Numbered from the stretch's first letter, positions 48,801 through 64,000 are shown. The stretch is 64,000 bases of DNA from Paragordius varius (GCA_964247055.1 OZ176054.1:7378001-7442000); one strand, 5' to 3'. Made by a program: numbers and translations. Notes: generated by a model not told the origin, from the letters alone.

Positions 48801-49987
48801 AAAATATTTGTCTTTTGTCCGTATTATTTCAATTTTTACTGTAATTGATCTAACGTTTATTTTGTTTTAAATCTAACTTCAAAAATCAAATCAGATTCAT
48901 TTGGAAAGTAACGATTTGGATAAATCGTACCCATGTTCGATACATTCAAGCCATTCATTTAGGGGACAAAGCAGTCGCACCAAGCGAACTAATCTTTTGA
49001 CAAACAAAGTTGATCGTTTTTACGCTTTATGGTAATATTAATATCACTCTTTGCATGTTGCAGATTAACTAAATTTCTTCATAATATTTCCAAGTTAAAA
49101 ACTTAAATTGTCAACGTTCGATAACCGACAAATATTTATTTGTTTCTTTTAAGGGAGAACTGTGAAAAGATTGCTGCAAAAGCTTTCAGAAAATCAAGTT
49201 ATAACCGACCTATTTGGATTCCACCCATGATTGAAATGGACACCACGAACTGGATTTTCATATCCAAAAAATTTATTCCAATCAATTTATTAAAGGTTAT
49301 TTTCATAAACAAACATAAACTCACTAAAAAATGGAATATGTTTAAATGAAAATATTATATATTTAAACACATCCCTAGATTCCAATAACTGGAACAAGCG
49401 TTTGGATGTCAATGATTACAGGGAGTGTAGAGATAATTCTAAAACCCAAATATCCGTGTAATCAAACAAACATTTGTAAAACTATTAATGCAACCTTGAC
49501 ACCTCGAGATAACAGTAATATACCATTTACAGCTCAAATTCACCCTTGAACAATCAAAATCACCATTGAACAATTCAAATTCACCCTAATGTGTTTTACT
49601 AATATAACTCATTATTAATATAAAATATATCGTTATGGCATATTTAATTATTTTTTTTATATTATTTTAATGTTAAACAAAATTTTTATTTTTTTAAAAT
49701 ATATAAAATAGGTTATCAATAATCTTATAAAACATATATTTTATTTGAGGGTAAATTTGAATTGTTCGAGGGTAAATTTGAATTATTTAAGGGTGAATTT
49801 AAATTGTTAATGGTATATATACATTTGATAAAATTTATTTATTTTTAAATCATATTTAGTATTTTACAACACCAAATTATGGCAAGGATATTACACGCCT
49901 ACAAATTATAAAGTTTTACAACAAATGTACAATGGATTAGATGAAACAATTGCCATTGGATCTGGATTATATTGGAATAGAAACTAA
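45872..49987 (+). CDS. single-pass membrane protein with cupin/JmjC-like C-terminal region
   Basis: Seven exons: 45872-46579, 46644-46790, 48034-48225, 48895-49031, 49154-49295, 49379-49514, 49860-49987, giving 529 residues with matching phases. One intron (48226-48894) would use a GC donor. A ~190-residue polar N-terminal part precedes one hydrophobic helix (about 195-216, VQIILSAIITLSSIQFLW). After it come VWDWRYLYYANCLIKNPYY and LSEGDCQ, then EQPFIVSDGCMREWP, resembling the start of cupin_8/JmjC folds (PVIVxDAxxxWP). RPIWIPPMIEMDTTNWIFIS follows, and the end reads DETIAIGSGLYW. The HxD...H iron ligands expected of active dioxygenases are not evident, so it may be a pseudo-enzyme. Topology and function are inference. 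Three introns hold MITEs. Confidence 0.7.
47341..47924. mobile_element. foldback element, family F1, copy 2
   Basis: Inverted ends are tataccatttgcacttcaag and cttgaagtgcaaatggtata. Sub-terminal 21-bp units (GTCCTTGAACAATTCAAGTT type) are two to three on the left and three to four on the right, in opposite orientations. It lies in intron 46791-48033 of the membrane-protein gene. Confidence 0.85.
48561..48843. mobile_element. Tc1/mariner-like MITE (family T1), copy 2
   Basis: Inverted ends are TACAAAAATTGGAGTTATAC and GTATTATTTCAATTTTTACTGTA. Inner arms share gacaaatatttttttt and agacaaccatactttttt with copy 1 at 9760-10043. It lies in intron 48226-48894. Confidence 0.8.
49519..49816. mobile_element. 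foldback element, family F2, copy in intron
   Basis: Inverted ends are tataccatttacagctcaaa and ttaaattgttaatggtata. Two to three 21-bp units (ATTCACCCTTGAACAATTCA type) lie at each end. The element starts four bases after the exon ending at 49514, so the intron's GT donor sits immediately against its terminus. The element makes up about 298 of the 345 intron bases. Confidence 0.85.
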
Positions 49988-50469
49988 AAGGAATGTTAAA
50001 CAGCTTTTCATTCATTAGATCTTATCTTTTTCCCAATAATTTGTAGAAAAATTAATCATACAAACTTTGACATCTAGATATAACAGAGTGTTAGAAAATT
50101 GTTGTATAAGCATAAATATGATCAAAATATACTTAATATTATGTAAATGTGATGTATGGAAATTTTTTATTATATGTATTTCTTAGAACCTAAATTGATA
50201 CTATATGGATAGTAGTGGGAGAAACATATGAAACAGATTATGATTTCAACCAAAAAATAATATCTATTTAACAATATAAAATCAAAATTCATTATATAGT
50301 ATCCCAATCAAAAACTTCCAATTAATTTATTTATGAACTCGGTACCAAAATTACTTATAATAACAGTAAACAAAATTTTATCATTTAACCCATATATATA
50401 TATATATATATATTTCGATAAAAATAAATTATAAAATTCATTTATTTTTATGCATATATGTATATATAA
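49988..50469. other. convergent intergenic region
   Basis: Separates two convergent genes. Holds a (TA)n run at 50393-50413 and, for the minus-strand NSUN4 gene, an AATAAA (plus-strand tttatt at 50441-50446) about 25 bases past its stop. Confidence 0.6.
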
Positions 50470-54678
<4,209 letters not shown>

Positions 54679-54859
54679 ACCTGACTTGCATATAATTGTT
54701 AAAATAATGTAAAAAACCTGTAAGCATGTGTAGCATAATAATTACTGTATATTGATCGAATAAAATTATTTGCTATACAATATGCGATAATAAATGAAAC
54801 CGTATAGATTTATATTTACACAGTAAATTATCAGTTTACGGATTAAAAATTTATAACTC

Positions 54860-57560
54860 TATCTTAAGGGCATCACTGATTGAGCCGTTTTTTTTGAATT
54901 CAGGTGACAAGGGTTTGAAAAAAATTCCCTAAATTAAAATTTAAGTACACTTCCAAAAATCTTCAGGGCTTAATTTTTACAAAGCCGAAGGTGACAGAAT
55001 CTTTTGTAAATTTACCTCTCGAACCCTACCATCCTGCTTTTATATGCATTGATGCCTTTAAAACAATTTTCCAGTATTAGAGGCATATTTAATCACTATT
55101 TTAAAATAGCACCTAAGTTCAGACTCACCGTCCAAAAAAGGGATTATTACACAATGGAATTTGAAGCAATTTTTTTGAAAAATTGCGCCGGGAGTTTTTA
55201 AATTATTGGCCCCTCAGCCTAGCTCTTCAGTAGAAGCACTTATAAAAAATAATTTCTCTTCAATTTTTTGGAACACTTGTAGTTCTCAGTTCTAATAAAG
55301 ACACTGAGTGGGTGGACCGTGTTCTGAATTGTTAGTGCAGGAACAAAAAATGTTTTTGAACAAACATTGTTTTAGCGTTTTTCTGGAACGCTTATTCAAG
55401 TTTACTTTGAGTTTAAACACTTCATTCCCTTTTCATTTTTTCCTAGTGTGCATTTTGAGGTAGTTTTATAACATAGAGATCAATTTTGTAAATAAAGTAC
55501 AGTTTTAAAAGGTATTTTGGTTACAACTTAATTAACGAACATTGTTTCCATATATTAGATAAAAAAGCTTATATTTTTTACATTTTGTGACTTTTAGAGT
55601 CTAAAATTGGGACAGCTCGAAAACATGATTAAAATGGACAGCTGATATTGAATAAAATATATCTTTGGCCTGAAATTTTTTAAAATTTATTATTTACATT
55701 CCTACCATATTATACATCTATTTGCCTGTTGCATTAGCGATTAGAAAAAATTATAGAAAAATGGCGGCAAAAAATTTCAGGTGAGGATTTTTTTTACAAT
55801 TGTAAAATTATTAAATTTTTTGTATAATGTGCCTAAAAGTCTAAAAAAGCAAAGTTTTAAATAGGATTAGTACCTTAAATACTTTTTATTAAAATTACAA
55901 ATCGTTCTGGGATACAAAACTATTCCAAAAATAATGAGTGTTTACGACGTAGCCGTGGTAAAAGGAGTCATTTTTTAAAATTAGGCTCTTATAGAAAAAT
56001 GTATTCTACGCAATTTTTCGGGACACGTAAAGACCCATTCGAATAACTTGTTATTTCATCTTTATATACGAACCGAGAGTCACAGAGCCATTTTTGAAAT
56101 AGTAACTTAATTCAACCCCACCCCTTAAAAAAAGAAATTACTTAAAATACTGGAGTCCTAATATAATTTGGATTTTATATTTAAATGGCGAGAAGAGAGT
56201 ACTTTTTTTAAATTCTGCCCTTGATCCCCACCCTGTTTTTATATAGGTTTTATAAAAATAAATAAGTTTGAAGTATTCCAAAAAAAGATTTAGGTCCATT
56301 CACTTTTAATAATTGATTTTTATTTTGTGAAGAACTAGACTTTTGAATCAACTCCTCACTTTTGACCCACCCTCTTAAATAGATTGATTTGGCAATTATT
56401 GTTCAAAGCTATTTACGGAAAAGTAGCCTTATTTAAAATTTACTAGGTTTTTAAATAATCGAGGGCGACAGAGCCATTTTGTAGAATTAGCCGTAATGCT
56501 AGGCCTACTGAAAAATGAGACTCTTAATAAAATATTGATTTTAAAGCAATTTTCAGGAAAGCGCATGACCCTATAAAGCTAATGTGAAAATTTTAGATTA
56601 TTTATAAATTCCTCAAGGGACTAAACGATCATTTACTTTTTCGCATCCGGTTAGGTTTTGGTAAAAAATGTACATGACTGTGCAGTCAACAAGGATCTGC
56701 AACTCAATATAAGCGCATAAGAAATCAGAAGAAAACATTTTCAATATACTGGAATGAAGATGCTTAGATTAATTTGCGGTGCAACAAGGAAAGCCAAAAT
56801 TAAGAATTTGTATAGTAGAGGAAATACTAAAGTATCGATAACACAAAAGATTATGTGAATACTTTGATGGTTTGGACACATAGAAGGGAGAAATGGTAAC
56901 TATATCGGTAAAAAGATTTATGAATAAATTGCCAATGGTTAGAGAGGAGGAACCAATAAAACGCGACGGATACGGTTAAAAAGAAATGACAAAACTAAAC
57001 CTGAAACACGAAGAAGCTTAGATAGGGCTCTATGACGCAATAGTCTACGAATAAACCGCTCAAATATCATATAATATATTTATTTTATCATAGTTGAAGC
57101 AATTTCTTAGAAAATGTATAGGCCCATTCAAATGTAAGCTTGATTTTTTTAATTTTACTCGGAATATGACCGAGTGATTTTTTTGAATTAGCCTCTCAGT
57201 TAAAATCCATCCTCATGCAAGTTTTCTTGAAAAATGTTGCCCTTGGCAATTTTTCAAAAAGGTAGGGTTTTAATATTTTTTTAATTACGAATGCTCCGGG
57301 GGTAGAGCCATTTTTTGAATAGCCCCTTAGCACTACCCCTGATTTTTTTGAAAATATAGTGGCTTTAAGGCAATATTAATGTCTGGCCCTATACAAATTT
57401 AATAATTACATTTTGTAATTTTAGCGGGCTAATTTAAAAATAACCACTTTTTATATAACCCATCTATTAAGGCGGCAGTAAAATCCTTGCAAAGATTTAG
57501 TGTTACAAAAATTTTTGAGGCAATTTTTCGATAAACGTTATGGTCCTACTTACTTGTCTT
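54860..57560. repeat. field of degenerate ~200-250-bp repeats
   Basis: Variants of gagggcgacagagccatttt recur near 54878, 55000, 56075, 56462 and 57300. Each is followed by a gaattagcccctcag-like block and a ttttaaagcaattttcagga-like block. Spacing is irregular (about 120-800 bases), so this is an old, broken array or several insertions of one family. The class is unknown. Confidence 0.55.
56660..57060 (+). mobile_element. third LINE 3'-part fragment
   Basis: Translation around 56750-56900 gives KMLRLICGATRKAKIKNLYS and then WWFGHIEGRNGNYIGKKI, the same C-terminal tail as in the LINE fragments at 31470 and 44430 but clearly diverged from them. Frames are broken. It is inserted in the degenerate repeat field. 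Confidence 0.75.
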
Positions 57561-58478
57561 CAAAATTAAAGGGATTATAGATCGCTCTTTTCATAGCAGC
57601 TGGGCTGAGGCCTCTGTAAAATAAGCATTAAAGAATTTTTATGCCTATGATACTATAATAATTATAATGGTCGGCTATTTTGTGTTAATAGGGTAAGAGC
57701 TAATTTAAAGCTGTTGGTTTAAATTTTTGCGTCTATACGAGGATTGACGCGAACCATTTTTATTTTACAAAGGTTTTTTCCAAAATATAGCATCAAAAAA
57801 CGTGATTATATGGCGAAAGCAATTAACGGGCAGAATAAATTGGCGCCTTCAGAATAGAGTAAAAAATCCGCTTTTAAATTGGGCCTATACATTTTCCAGA
57901 AAATTGATTCAAAACCATTTTTCTACATTATTAAATATATAGATATATCTATGGAAAAAATTTAATCCTTATAATGGAGATTACAGTATATCAATCCAAA
58001 TATATGCTTTTCGATCCCTAACAAATCCACCCTTTGGGTCGATTTTGGAGAAGGGCAGGCTTTCGTAGCGATTAATATTAGCAATATAAGTATGTATTTA
58101 CTGGAGGTAATACAACAGTAACACATGCATTTTGGAAGCCAAATTGAATGTATTACAGTACTCTTAATAGTGAGGAAGATGGGCAGCAATATTTTTTATA
58201 GTAAGGAAATAAACATGTAAGAGCATCAAAGAATGCTGAAGAAACCGGAAATTTAATGATAAATAGGGAAAATTTATTTTTAAGTCAAAAGTTAAAAATA
58301 TTTTGCATTTTTAAGAATAAAACCTTGCAGCACTAAATATTTATCAATATATTAACAGTAACCGTATATTTTCTCATTTTTCCAAAAAAATGTTTATATA
58401 ATATTAATGAAAATAAGTATCTATAATTAATATTTAACGAGAAATTTATATTAATGAAATGTGATAGCCATTGTATAT

Positions 58479-58516
<38 letters not shown>

Positions 58517-58668
58517 CGCCTTTTTTTATTAACTTTATTTTATTACTTTTATACATGTGCTCAAATCTAAGGTAAATTTTTTATCTTAAACCGTCAATCG
58601 CTTTATTAATTTTTTCAATATACAATTAAATTGTTATCAAATCAAAGATTTGTCTTATAAATATTTTT
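57561..58668. other. upstream region of the GPCR gene
   Basis: The left part still resembles the repeat field; the text at 57870-57910 (gggcctatacattttccaga) also recalls the Helitron interior. A (TA)n run lies at 58485-58511. No promoter motif is assignable, and no exon with a GPCR-like N-terminus was seen. Confidence 0.4.
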
Positions 58669-60354
58669 ATGGAAAATTCAATTTTAACTGTAAATTCAAC
58701 AAAGGCCAATACTACCCTTTTGAAGGAAAGCACTTTAACAATATCTCAAATTCGTTCTGAAACTGATTACATATTTAACGTGTATATACTGTTTGTTTTA
58801 GCCCTCAACGGTTTAATTTGTAATAGTATTGGTATATACGTGTTAAATTCTCTAAGAAGACAGACCAAAGCGTTGGCTTATCATTATGTGGAATTTATAG
58901 CTATCTGTGACCTTTTAGTATCGATACAACAACTCCTCCGATCAATATTCGCCATTGGGCGCTACAATGAAGTAAGTTGGGCCATGAGTTACCCCGTTAA
59001 TTGGATCACGATCAAAATTCTGTTTGTAGGAATAAATTATGGTATGAAATGTAGTGTATGGCTTGTTATGTTACTTAGCATAGATCGATACATTGTTATT
59101 TGTCACGTTTTACATTACAAGGCTTGGTGTACGACTCGGAGATGTTATATAGCAATTGCCACAGTATTTATCCTATTATTTGCGTTTATGTGCCCTTTGG
59201 GTGTGAAATATAAGATTCAACGCATCCCTTGCCCGCACCATTTAACATCATTTGCGTATGCGGGAAAGCTTAATTTTACCGTAAAACGTGATTGGAATGT
59301 AACAGAAAATGGATTTCGTCCTAGAGAACCCGTTTGCTTTGGATATCAATTAAATAATTTAAGTGATGCCTACAAACTATATGACATTATTCGGGAAATT
59401 ATTTTGACCTATTTCTCCCTATGTTTTTTACTTGTCATTAAAATTCGTGTCCTAGCTGCATATAAAAGAGTTTTAACTCAAAGACCACCTAGCAATATAT
59501 TTTCTATAAGTACTCATGACAACGGTAAAATAATTCACAATGATGTTAATAAATGTGATAATTACAGTTTCAACTCTACCACTAAAACTATACCAAAACA
59601 CAACTATAAAAATCAGAATAATAATATAAAAAACCAGAATTTAGAAAATTCAAAGGACATTAATAAAAATTACGGACATTCCTATACACATTCAAACAAA
59701 TTAAATATTAATGAAGCCGTTCTGATAGAAACAGAAAGAAGAGGAGGGAAACAACCAAATGATAGTTGTGTGCCACAGTTAAACGTAGGAATGGCTAACC
59801 AAAAGGATGAAAGAATATTAAACAATTCAAACAAACCACATCCATCGTTATCAAGAGAGTTAATAATAATGGATTCGGTGCCAACCAAAAATTCTTACCA
59901 TATAAAACCTAAAATCTTGTCTCTATTTTGTCGATTGCGTCATCCAAAACAAATTTTCTCTTCTAAACATTTTGCAGATCATTCTACAATGCATAACCAA
60001 GTGAAAAATTCTATTATTTTAGGGACTCGACAACAGAAAAGCTTACATACTATTTTAAGAAGGATGGACAAAACTACAACACGCAAATATAAATGGAGAG
60101 ATCAACGTGCTTTGAATGTTATGACTTTGGCCATACTTGCCAGTTTAATCGTTTTAACGACACCTGCTTCCCTTCAACTTATCCTGGATTCCTTGTTAGG
60201 AAATGGCTGGAGAACGAAAAATAATTTGTACACGCTGATAAGTAATACGTTGGAGTTGTTAAATTATGTCATAAATTTTTACATTTACTGTTTAAGTAAT
60301 GCATGTTTTCGCGTCCATCTTATCAAAATAATTACCGTTTGTCCACGCACTTAA
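58669..60354 (+). CDS. class A GPCR, FMRFamide/neuropeptide-receptor-like
   Basis: A single uninterrupted exon of 561 codons from ATG. The extracellular N-terminus has two N-glycosylation sites (N9, N14). Seven hydrophobic segments fall at about 34-59, 71-94, 112-137, 159-178, 238-262, 481-507 and 520-543. DRY is intact (139-141, LLSIDRYIVIC) and TM7 ends NFYIYCLSNACFR (536-548), the NFxIYC form found in FMRFamide-type receptors in place of NPxxY. The third cytoplasmic loop is very long (~215 residues), N- and K-rich and low-complexity. C128 in TM3 and C223 in loop 2 could form the usual disulphide, though C128 is lower than normal. It would sense a peptide and signal through a G protein. An aataaa lies about 205 bases past the stop. 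The ligand cannot be named. Confidence 0.88.
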   Translation: MENSILTVNSTKANTTLLKESTLTISQIRSETDYIFNVYILFVLALNGLICNSIGIYVLNSLRRQTKALAYHYVEFIAICDLLVSIQQLLRSIFAIGRYNEVSWAMSYPVNWITIKILFVGINYGMKCSVWLVMLLSIDRYIVICHVLHYKAWCTTRRCYIAIATVFILLFAFMCPLGVKYKIQRIPCPHHLTSFAYAGKLNFTVKRDWNVTENGFRPREPVCFGYQLNNLSDAYKLYDIIREIILTYFSLCFLLVIKIRVLAAYKRVLTQRPPSNIFSISTHDNGKIIHNDVNKCDNYSFNSTTKTIPKHNYKNQNNNIKNQNLENSKDINKNYGHSYTHSNKLNINEAVLIETERRGGKQPNDSCVPQLNVGMANQKDERILNNSNKPHPSLSRELIIMDSVPTKNSYHIKPKILSLFCRLRHPKQIFSSKHFADHSTMHNQVKNSIILGTRQQKSLHTILRRMDKTTTRKYKWRDQRALNVMTLAILASLIVLTTPASLQLILDSLLGNGWRTKNNLYTLISNTLELLNYVINFYIYCLSNACFRVHLIKIITVCPRT

Positions 60355-60396
60355 AAGTTGTTGTTTTAAATCCATTTCTATATGTATGAAGAAAAA

Positions 60397-60442
<46 letters not shown>

Positions 60443-60989
60443 TAATTCCAAAAAATTTCAAAATTGTTGCCTGGATTTGGCACAGCATCATAAATGAACA
60501 ACTGTTTTGTATTAATTGTGATTTATAGTGCAAATATTATAGAATTATTATTTTATAGTAAAATAAAACTCTATGAACCAAACCATCCATATTTTTTACG
60601 ATTTGTTGACAATGAATGACTTTTATTTTTTTGACGAAACATTTAATGGCTCTCTGTGCCTATGCCTACCAATATCTGTTGTAAATTATTTATAGATTTT
60701 TTTAATTACATATAGATAGTTTTCTATAAATTTTATTATCTGCTGTAAAGAAGTGGTTTAATTTTTGGTTATAACATATAAATATAAAATAATTAAATCA
60801 TATATAAATATATATTTTATATCTATGCATACAAATGGAAAAAACTTAAAACCTGTCCAAATATCAATTAAAAAGTAGTAAGAAATTTTTCTCAACATTT
60901 TTGAATATAGACACCTACATTAAACAGGTAATAGCTCAGTATCTTATAGTATAGGTCTTTGTAAAGATGTATGTAAATGTCTTATGCAA
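60355..60989. other. GPCR 3' region
   Basis: Starts with a (TA)n run (60402-60438) and the aataaa at 60562. Nothing else supported. Confidence 0.5.
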
Positions 60990-61740
60990 ACTTTTCTATT
61001 CAAATTGGGGTAGCTAGGGACCAGAGACTATATTTAAGTTGATAATTTTAAAAAACTACTAAAAGAAAGGGTTTAAATATAATTTATGTGTTGAACCTTT
61101 TAAATATTATATAAATAAGCCAAAATATAAATAAAATTTGGTTTTGAAAAAAAATTCTATCAAATTACTTCGACGCCATTTATATTTTACAATATTCTTG
61201 AAAATATCTTGTTTATTTGATTTTAACGCTAAAATAAAGATAATTTTTATTGAATCGCATCTAACATTAATATAAACTGCATTATTTTTAAGTTTAGCAA
61301 TGTCATGTTGACTACATTCCTTAATATTTTTCCAAGAAATAAGTATTATTAAGTTTTTTTAATTAAAATTTTTTATGTTTCGGTTCATCAATGTTATATA
61401 CAGTCATGTATCTTTTATATCAAAAATTTATTTTTTCGTTAAATGAGTAAAAATATTTGGTAATTAATGGAAAAAACAAGAGTTCTATGGTAATTCTTAC
61501 ACTTTTTAATGAATATGATATTGTTAATACATAGAGCTTTTGTTTTTTCTATTATTTACCATATTTATACCCATTCGAAAGAAAATAAATTTTTAATAAA
61601 ATAAAGGATATATGACTGTAAAATTACAAACTTTTGCAACCTCAACTCATTCCATATTTTTAAAAATATTTGATTTTAAACAGGCCTGTGGTCGCCAAAG
61701 ACCCAATTTGAATCGGATGACAGATATTAATGTGGTGGGG
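60990..61740. repeat. dispersed repeat family D1, copy 2
   Basis: Matches 29350-29921 over most of its length (attacttcgacgccattt, gcaatgtcatgttgacta, ttttaaacaggcct). It is split by a Tc1/mariner-type MITE at 61401-61618. No coding capacity recognised. Confidence 0.7.
61401..61618. mobile_element. Tc1/mariner-type MITE, 218 bp
   Basis: Inverted ends are cagtcatgtatcttttat and the complement of ataaaggatatatgactg, with TA on both sides (61399-61400, 61619-61620). Copy 1 of the host repeat at 29350 lacks it, which gives an empty site. Confidence 0.82.
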
Positions 61741-62440
61741 ACAAGTGTTAACTAAAATTATAAATTAAAGGATGATGGTATTTTAATACACATTTGTTTT
61801 TAAAATTCTAAAAATGCTTAAATTATATGTGACTTTTTGGGGTTAAAAGCCATTTCAGATTTTACTATTTAATCTCTGAAATCAATGGGACTCACACCGC
61901 GGCCCACGGATTTTATAAACAGTTGTATACTTGATCAGATAGCTTTATTTACAAAATAATTAATATCTCAATCTCGGATTTCTAATTTTGAAAACCAAAA
62001 TTTATATTTTGTCTAAATCAATCGGTGTTTTCTGATTCAGGGGTCACATCCCCCTCTCTAAAATAAAACCATTTATTGGTTATAAAGATTTTCTTTGATT
62101 TTTCTGAAATGTCCAAATCATAGTAAAAACAATACAATAAAACAAAAATTTCCTAAATAACTGGAAATCGTTTTCGAAATTACGCCTTTGTATCTGCAAA
62201 ACATTTAAAAGCTTTTTAAGGTGGTTTTACATGGTTTAATTTTATCTCGATTCTATATATTTAGTTTTATATTTTATATACGCTAACTGTTGATAATGGT
62301 TAGTAAAGGAAAGGTCATGTTATTTATATATTTTAATTGATTGTGTCAAGTATTTAATTATGAAGACATTAAGAGAATTTCATGATAAGACGTGCTTTAT
62401 CAAATATGAATAAGCTGTAACTGGTTTTAAGGATAGAGCA
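61741..62440. other. intergenic, with a hAT-like end
   Basis: At 61888-61910 gggactcacaccgcggccca looks like a hAT terminus (cag...ccgcggccc) without a visible partner. Otherwise nothing. Confidence 0.3.
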
Positions 62441-62545
62441 GTGGTACTTAAACCGCGGCACACTGGCCGCATGCGGCCGTCAAAATGTCTTTTTAGTGGC
62501 CCTAAATTATTTATTAATTTTAATAAACTTATTTTGAGGAAAAAT
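62441..62545. mobile_element. hAT terminal fragment
   Basis: cagtggtacttaaaccgcgg followed by a gccgcatgcggc palindrome is a classic hAT left end. The same palindrome occurs at 17768. No matching right end was found, so only a fragment is claimed. Confidence 0.45.
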
Positions 62546-62558
62546 ATCCGCAAATGTG

Positions 62559-62858
62559 TCAAACAACTATGAAATATTTATCAGTATTGGATGGTGTAGG
62601 GACCTTCAAATTTTGTTGGGTACAAGTGTGATCTAATATTTTCTGGGCAATAATATGACCTTGAGACGGAATAAAGATTGCGGGAAAAAAAACCGGTGGG
62701 ACACTCTTATAATCCAATATTAGTATCTGGTTTGAATCATTTAGCATTCTTAAAAGTTTTACATGGGACAAATTAATCATTTTAACAATACAAGGTGCAA
62801 GCTGACCAATTTTTTTATGAGTATACGAAATCACCGCATAGTATTTATTTTCCACCAA
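62559..62858 (-). CDS. unidentified 99-codon exon-like frame
   Basis: Open for about 99 codons with balanced, protein-like composition (KKIGQLAPCIVKMINLSHVK, LLRMLNDSNQILILDYK, PAIFIPSQGHIIAQKIL). Such a run is improbable by chance at this AT content. The frame opens with GTG rather than ATG, so it is probably an exon or part of a decayed element gene rather than a complete gene. No family recognised. It lies next to a hAT terminus, so transposon origin is possible. Confidence 0.35.
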   Translation of the reverse strand: MVENKYYAVISYTHKKIGQLAPCIVKMINLSHVKLLRMLNDSNQILILDYKSVPPVFFPAIFIPSQGHIIAQKILDHTCTQQNLKVPTPSNTDKYFIVV

Positions 62859-63029
62859 TATTTATATGTGCGACATTATCGGTTATCATATGTCATAGGA
62901 AATCTAACTTTTGGGCTGTTAAGTTTTCATTAGTTCGATTACTTTTGTATTAATAAATCCAGGCTAAAATGATTTAGCAAGTAATTTTGGCATCTTATAG
63001 ATATGGTATATGATGTTTAATTGGTTAAA

Positions 63030-63064
<35 letters not shown>

Positions 63065-64000
63065 CAAATTATTATTGTTTACTCAGCAAACAAATAAACA
63101 TAAGACATGTATATAGGGGGTTACCACCTACATACCTTTAAATATTTTCTTAATATGATCAACTTGTGCCCAAAAATTTTGTTGATAACGTTGCCATTTT
63201 TATTCCAATATTTTGTTGGATTTATTCGATGCAAGAGTAATAATTATTTAAATATAATAATAATCGTAAATTAACTAGTTGAAAAAAATAACTATTTCCT
63301 TTAGCAAAGGAGGGATCAGATTCCGAAAGGTTTGAATAAAATCGGATCGAGAACCATCAGCGTTTTTAAAAAGCCGTTTTGGAAAATGGAGAAAAAATTA
63401 ATTTTAGATATCTTATACAAATTATTCGTTTTAATGTTGTTTTTTTTTAAAATTTATCTTAGAATGTCATATATTTTTGGCTTTTATACGAAATATTCCT
63501 GCCAATTTATATAGTTTTTGTGGGTTCTTTTCACACTTTATTATAATATTTTGGCTATTTGTTAATTGTAAAAAAATGGGCTGAAACAATCTGTGTATTG
63601 ATTAAATTTGTGTTTAGTTATTTATTCCAATTATCTGCATAAAATTTTATAACTGTTTTAAAAGTTGCAAAAACCGATTGCGGAATTACTCCATCGCGGC
63701 TTTTTTACATCGTGATAATTCAATTTTAGTCCAGCCTTTATACTTTTAAAATTTATTATCAACCTATTACTCAATATTGTATATAAAAAATTCTCTAGTT
63801 TATATTTCATAGAAGAGCGGGTTAATTTAAAATAGGCGGATTTAAAGATTGGTCAATCGTAAAAAACTACTAAATACATCAATAATATGTTTTTTTAAAT
63901 TACTGCGCATCTTTACAGTATGCATTTTAATTGTTGCTTATTTCACACTATAGTTTGGTAATTCGCAACACAGTAGTTTATGAAAACCACAATAAAATAT
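62859..64000. other. AT-rich right edge
   Basis: A (TA)n run lies at 63032-63060. A better-composed patch at 63305-63400 (gaaccatcagcg, aagccgttttggaaaatgg) is open for 60 codons but unrecognised. Nothing else. Confidence 0.4.

Overview
The window is animal nuclear DNA, very AT-rich (roughly three quarters A+T by eye), with spliced genes and a dense load of small mobile elements. The metazoan call rests on an FHIP1 (FAM160A) gene, an NSUN4-type mitochondrial rRNA methyltransferase and a class A peptide-type GPCR. Three introns can be placed by uninterrupted protein homology or forced by an in-frame stop, and they are only 22-24 bp long. Many other introns run from hundreds of bases to over 1 kb and are filled with MITEs. 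Introns this short are known from dicyemid mesozoans and few other animals, so a dicyemid- or orthonectid-like animal is one candidate. That is inference, and the phylum cannot be fixed from this sequence alone.

Layout. 0-5 kb: possible small or terminal exons, an inverted-repeat element and two tRNA-like (SINE-like) patches. 5.5-7.1 kb (-): a gene with six 66-residue tandem repeats. 8.5-20.1 kb (+): FHIP1 in 19 recognisable exons. About 16.95-45.8 kb: a tandem segmental duplication. Copy A is about 15.9 kb and copy B about 12.9 kb, with the left breakpoint inside an FHIP1 exon. Each copy carries the FHIP1 3' end (intact in A, decayed in B), a strand-asymmetric satellite, a complete six-exon minus-strand gene not found by simple ORF calling, and a decayed LINE. 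45.9-50.0 kb (+): a single-pass membrane protein with a cupin/JmjC-like region. 50.5-54.7 kb (-): NSUN4. 54.9-57.6 kb: a degenerate repeat field. 58.7-60.4 kb (+): a single-exon FMRFamide-receptor-like GPCR. 60.4-64 kb: mostly repeats plus one unexplained 99-codon frame.

The two duplicate copies act as empty and filled sites for each other. This gives clean boundaries for a Helitron, a 1.1 kb TIR element, an insertion carrying a hammerhead-ribozyme core, two MITEs, and an inversion whose breakpoint cuts a foldback transposon. Two foldback families share one grammar: 21-bp tandem repeats within the termini, with a common 15-base core and a family-specific hexamer.

The main genes appear to be independent neighbours (endosome transport, mitochondrial ribosome assembly, signalling) rather than one pathway. 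The most novel items are the ultra-short introns, the ribozyme-bearing insertion, the 21-bp-grammar foldback elements with the linked inversion, and the duplicated orphan gene ending in a PDZ-binding motif. I saw no retrovirus, LTR or Polinton copy.
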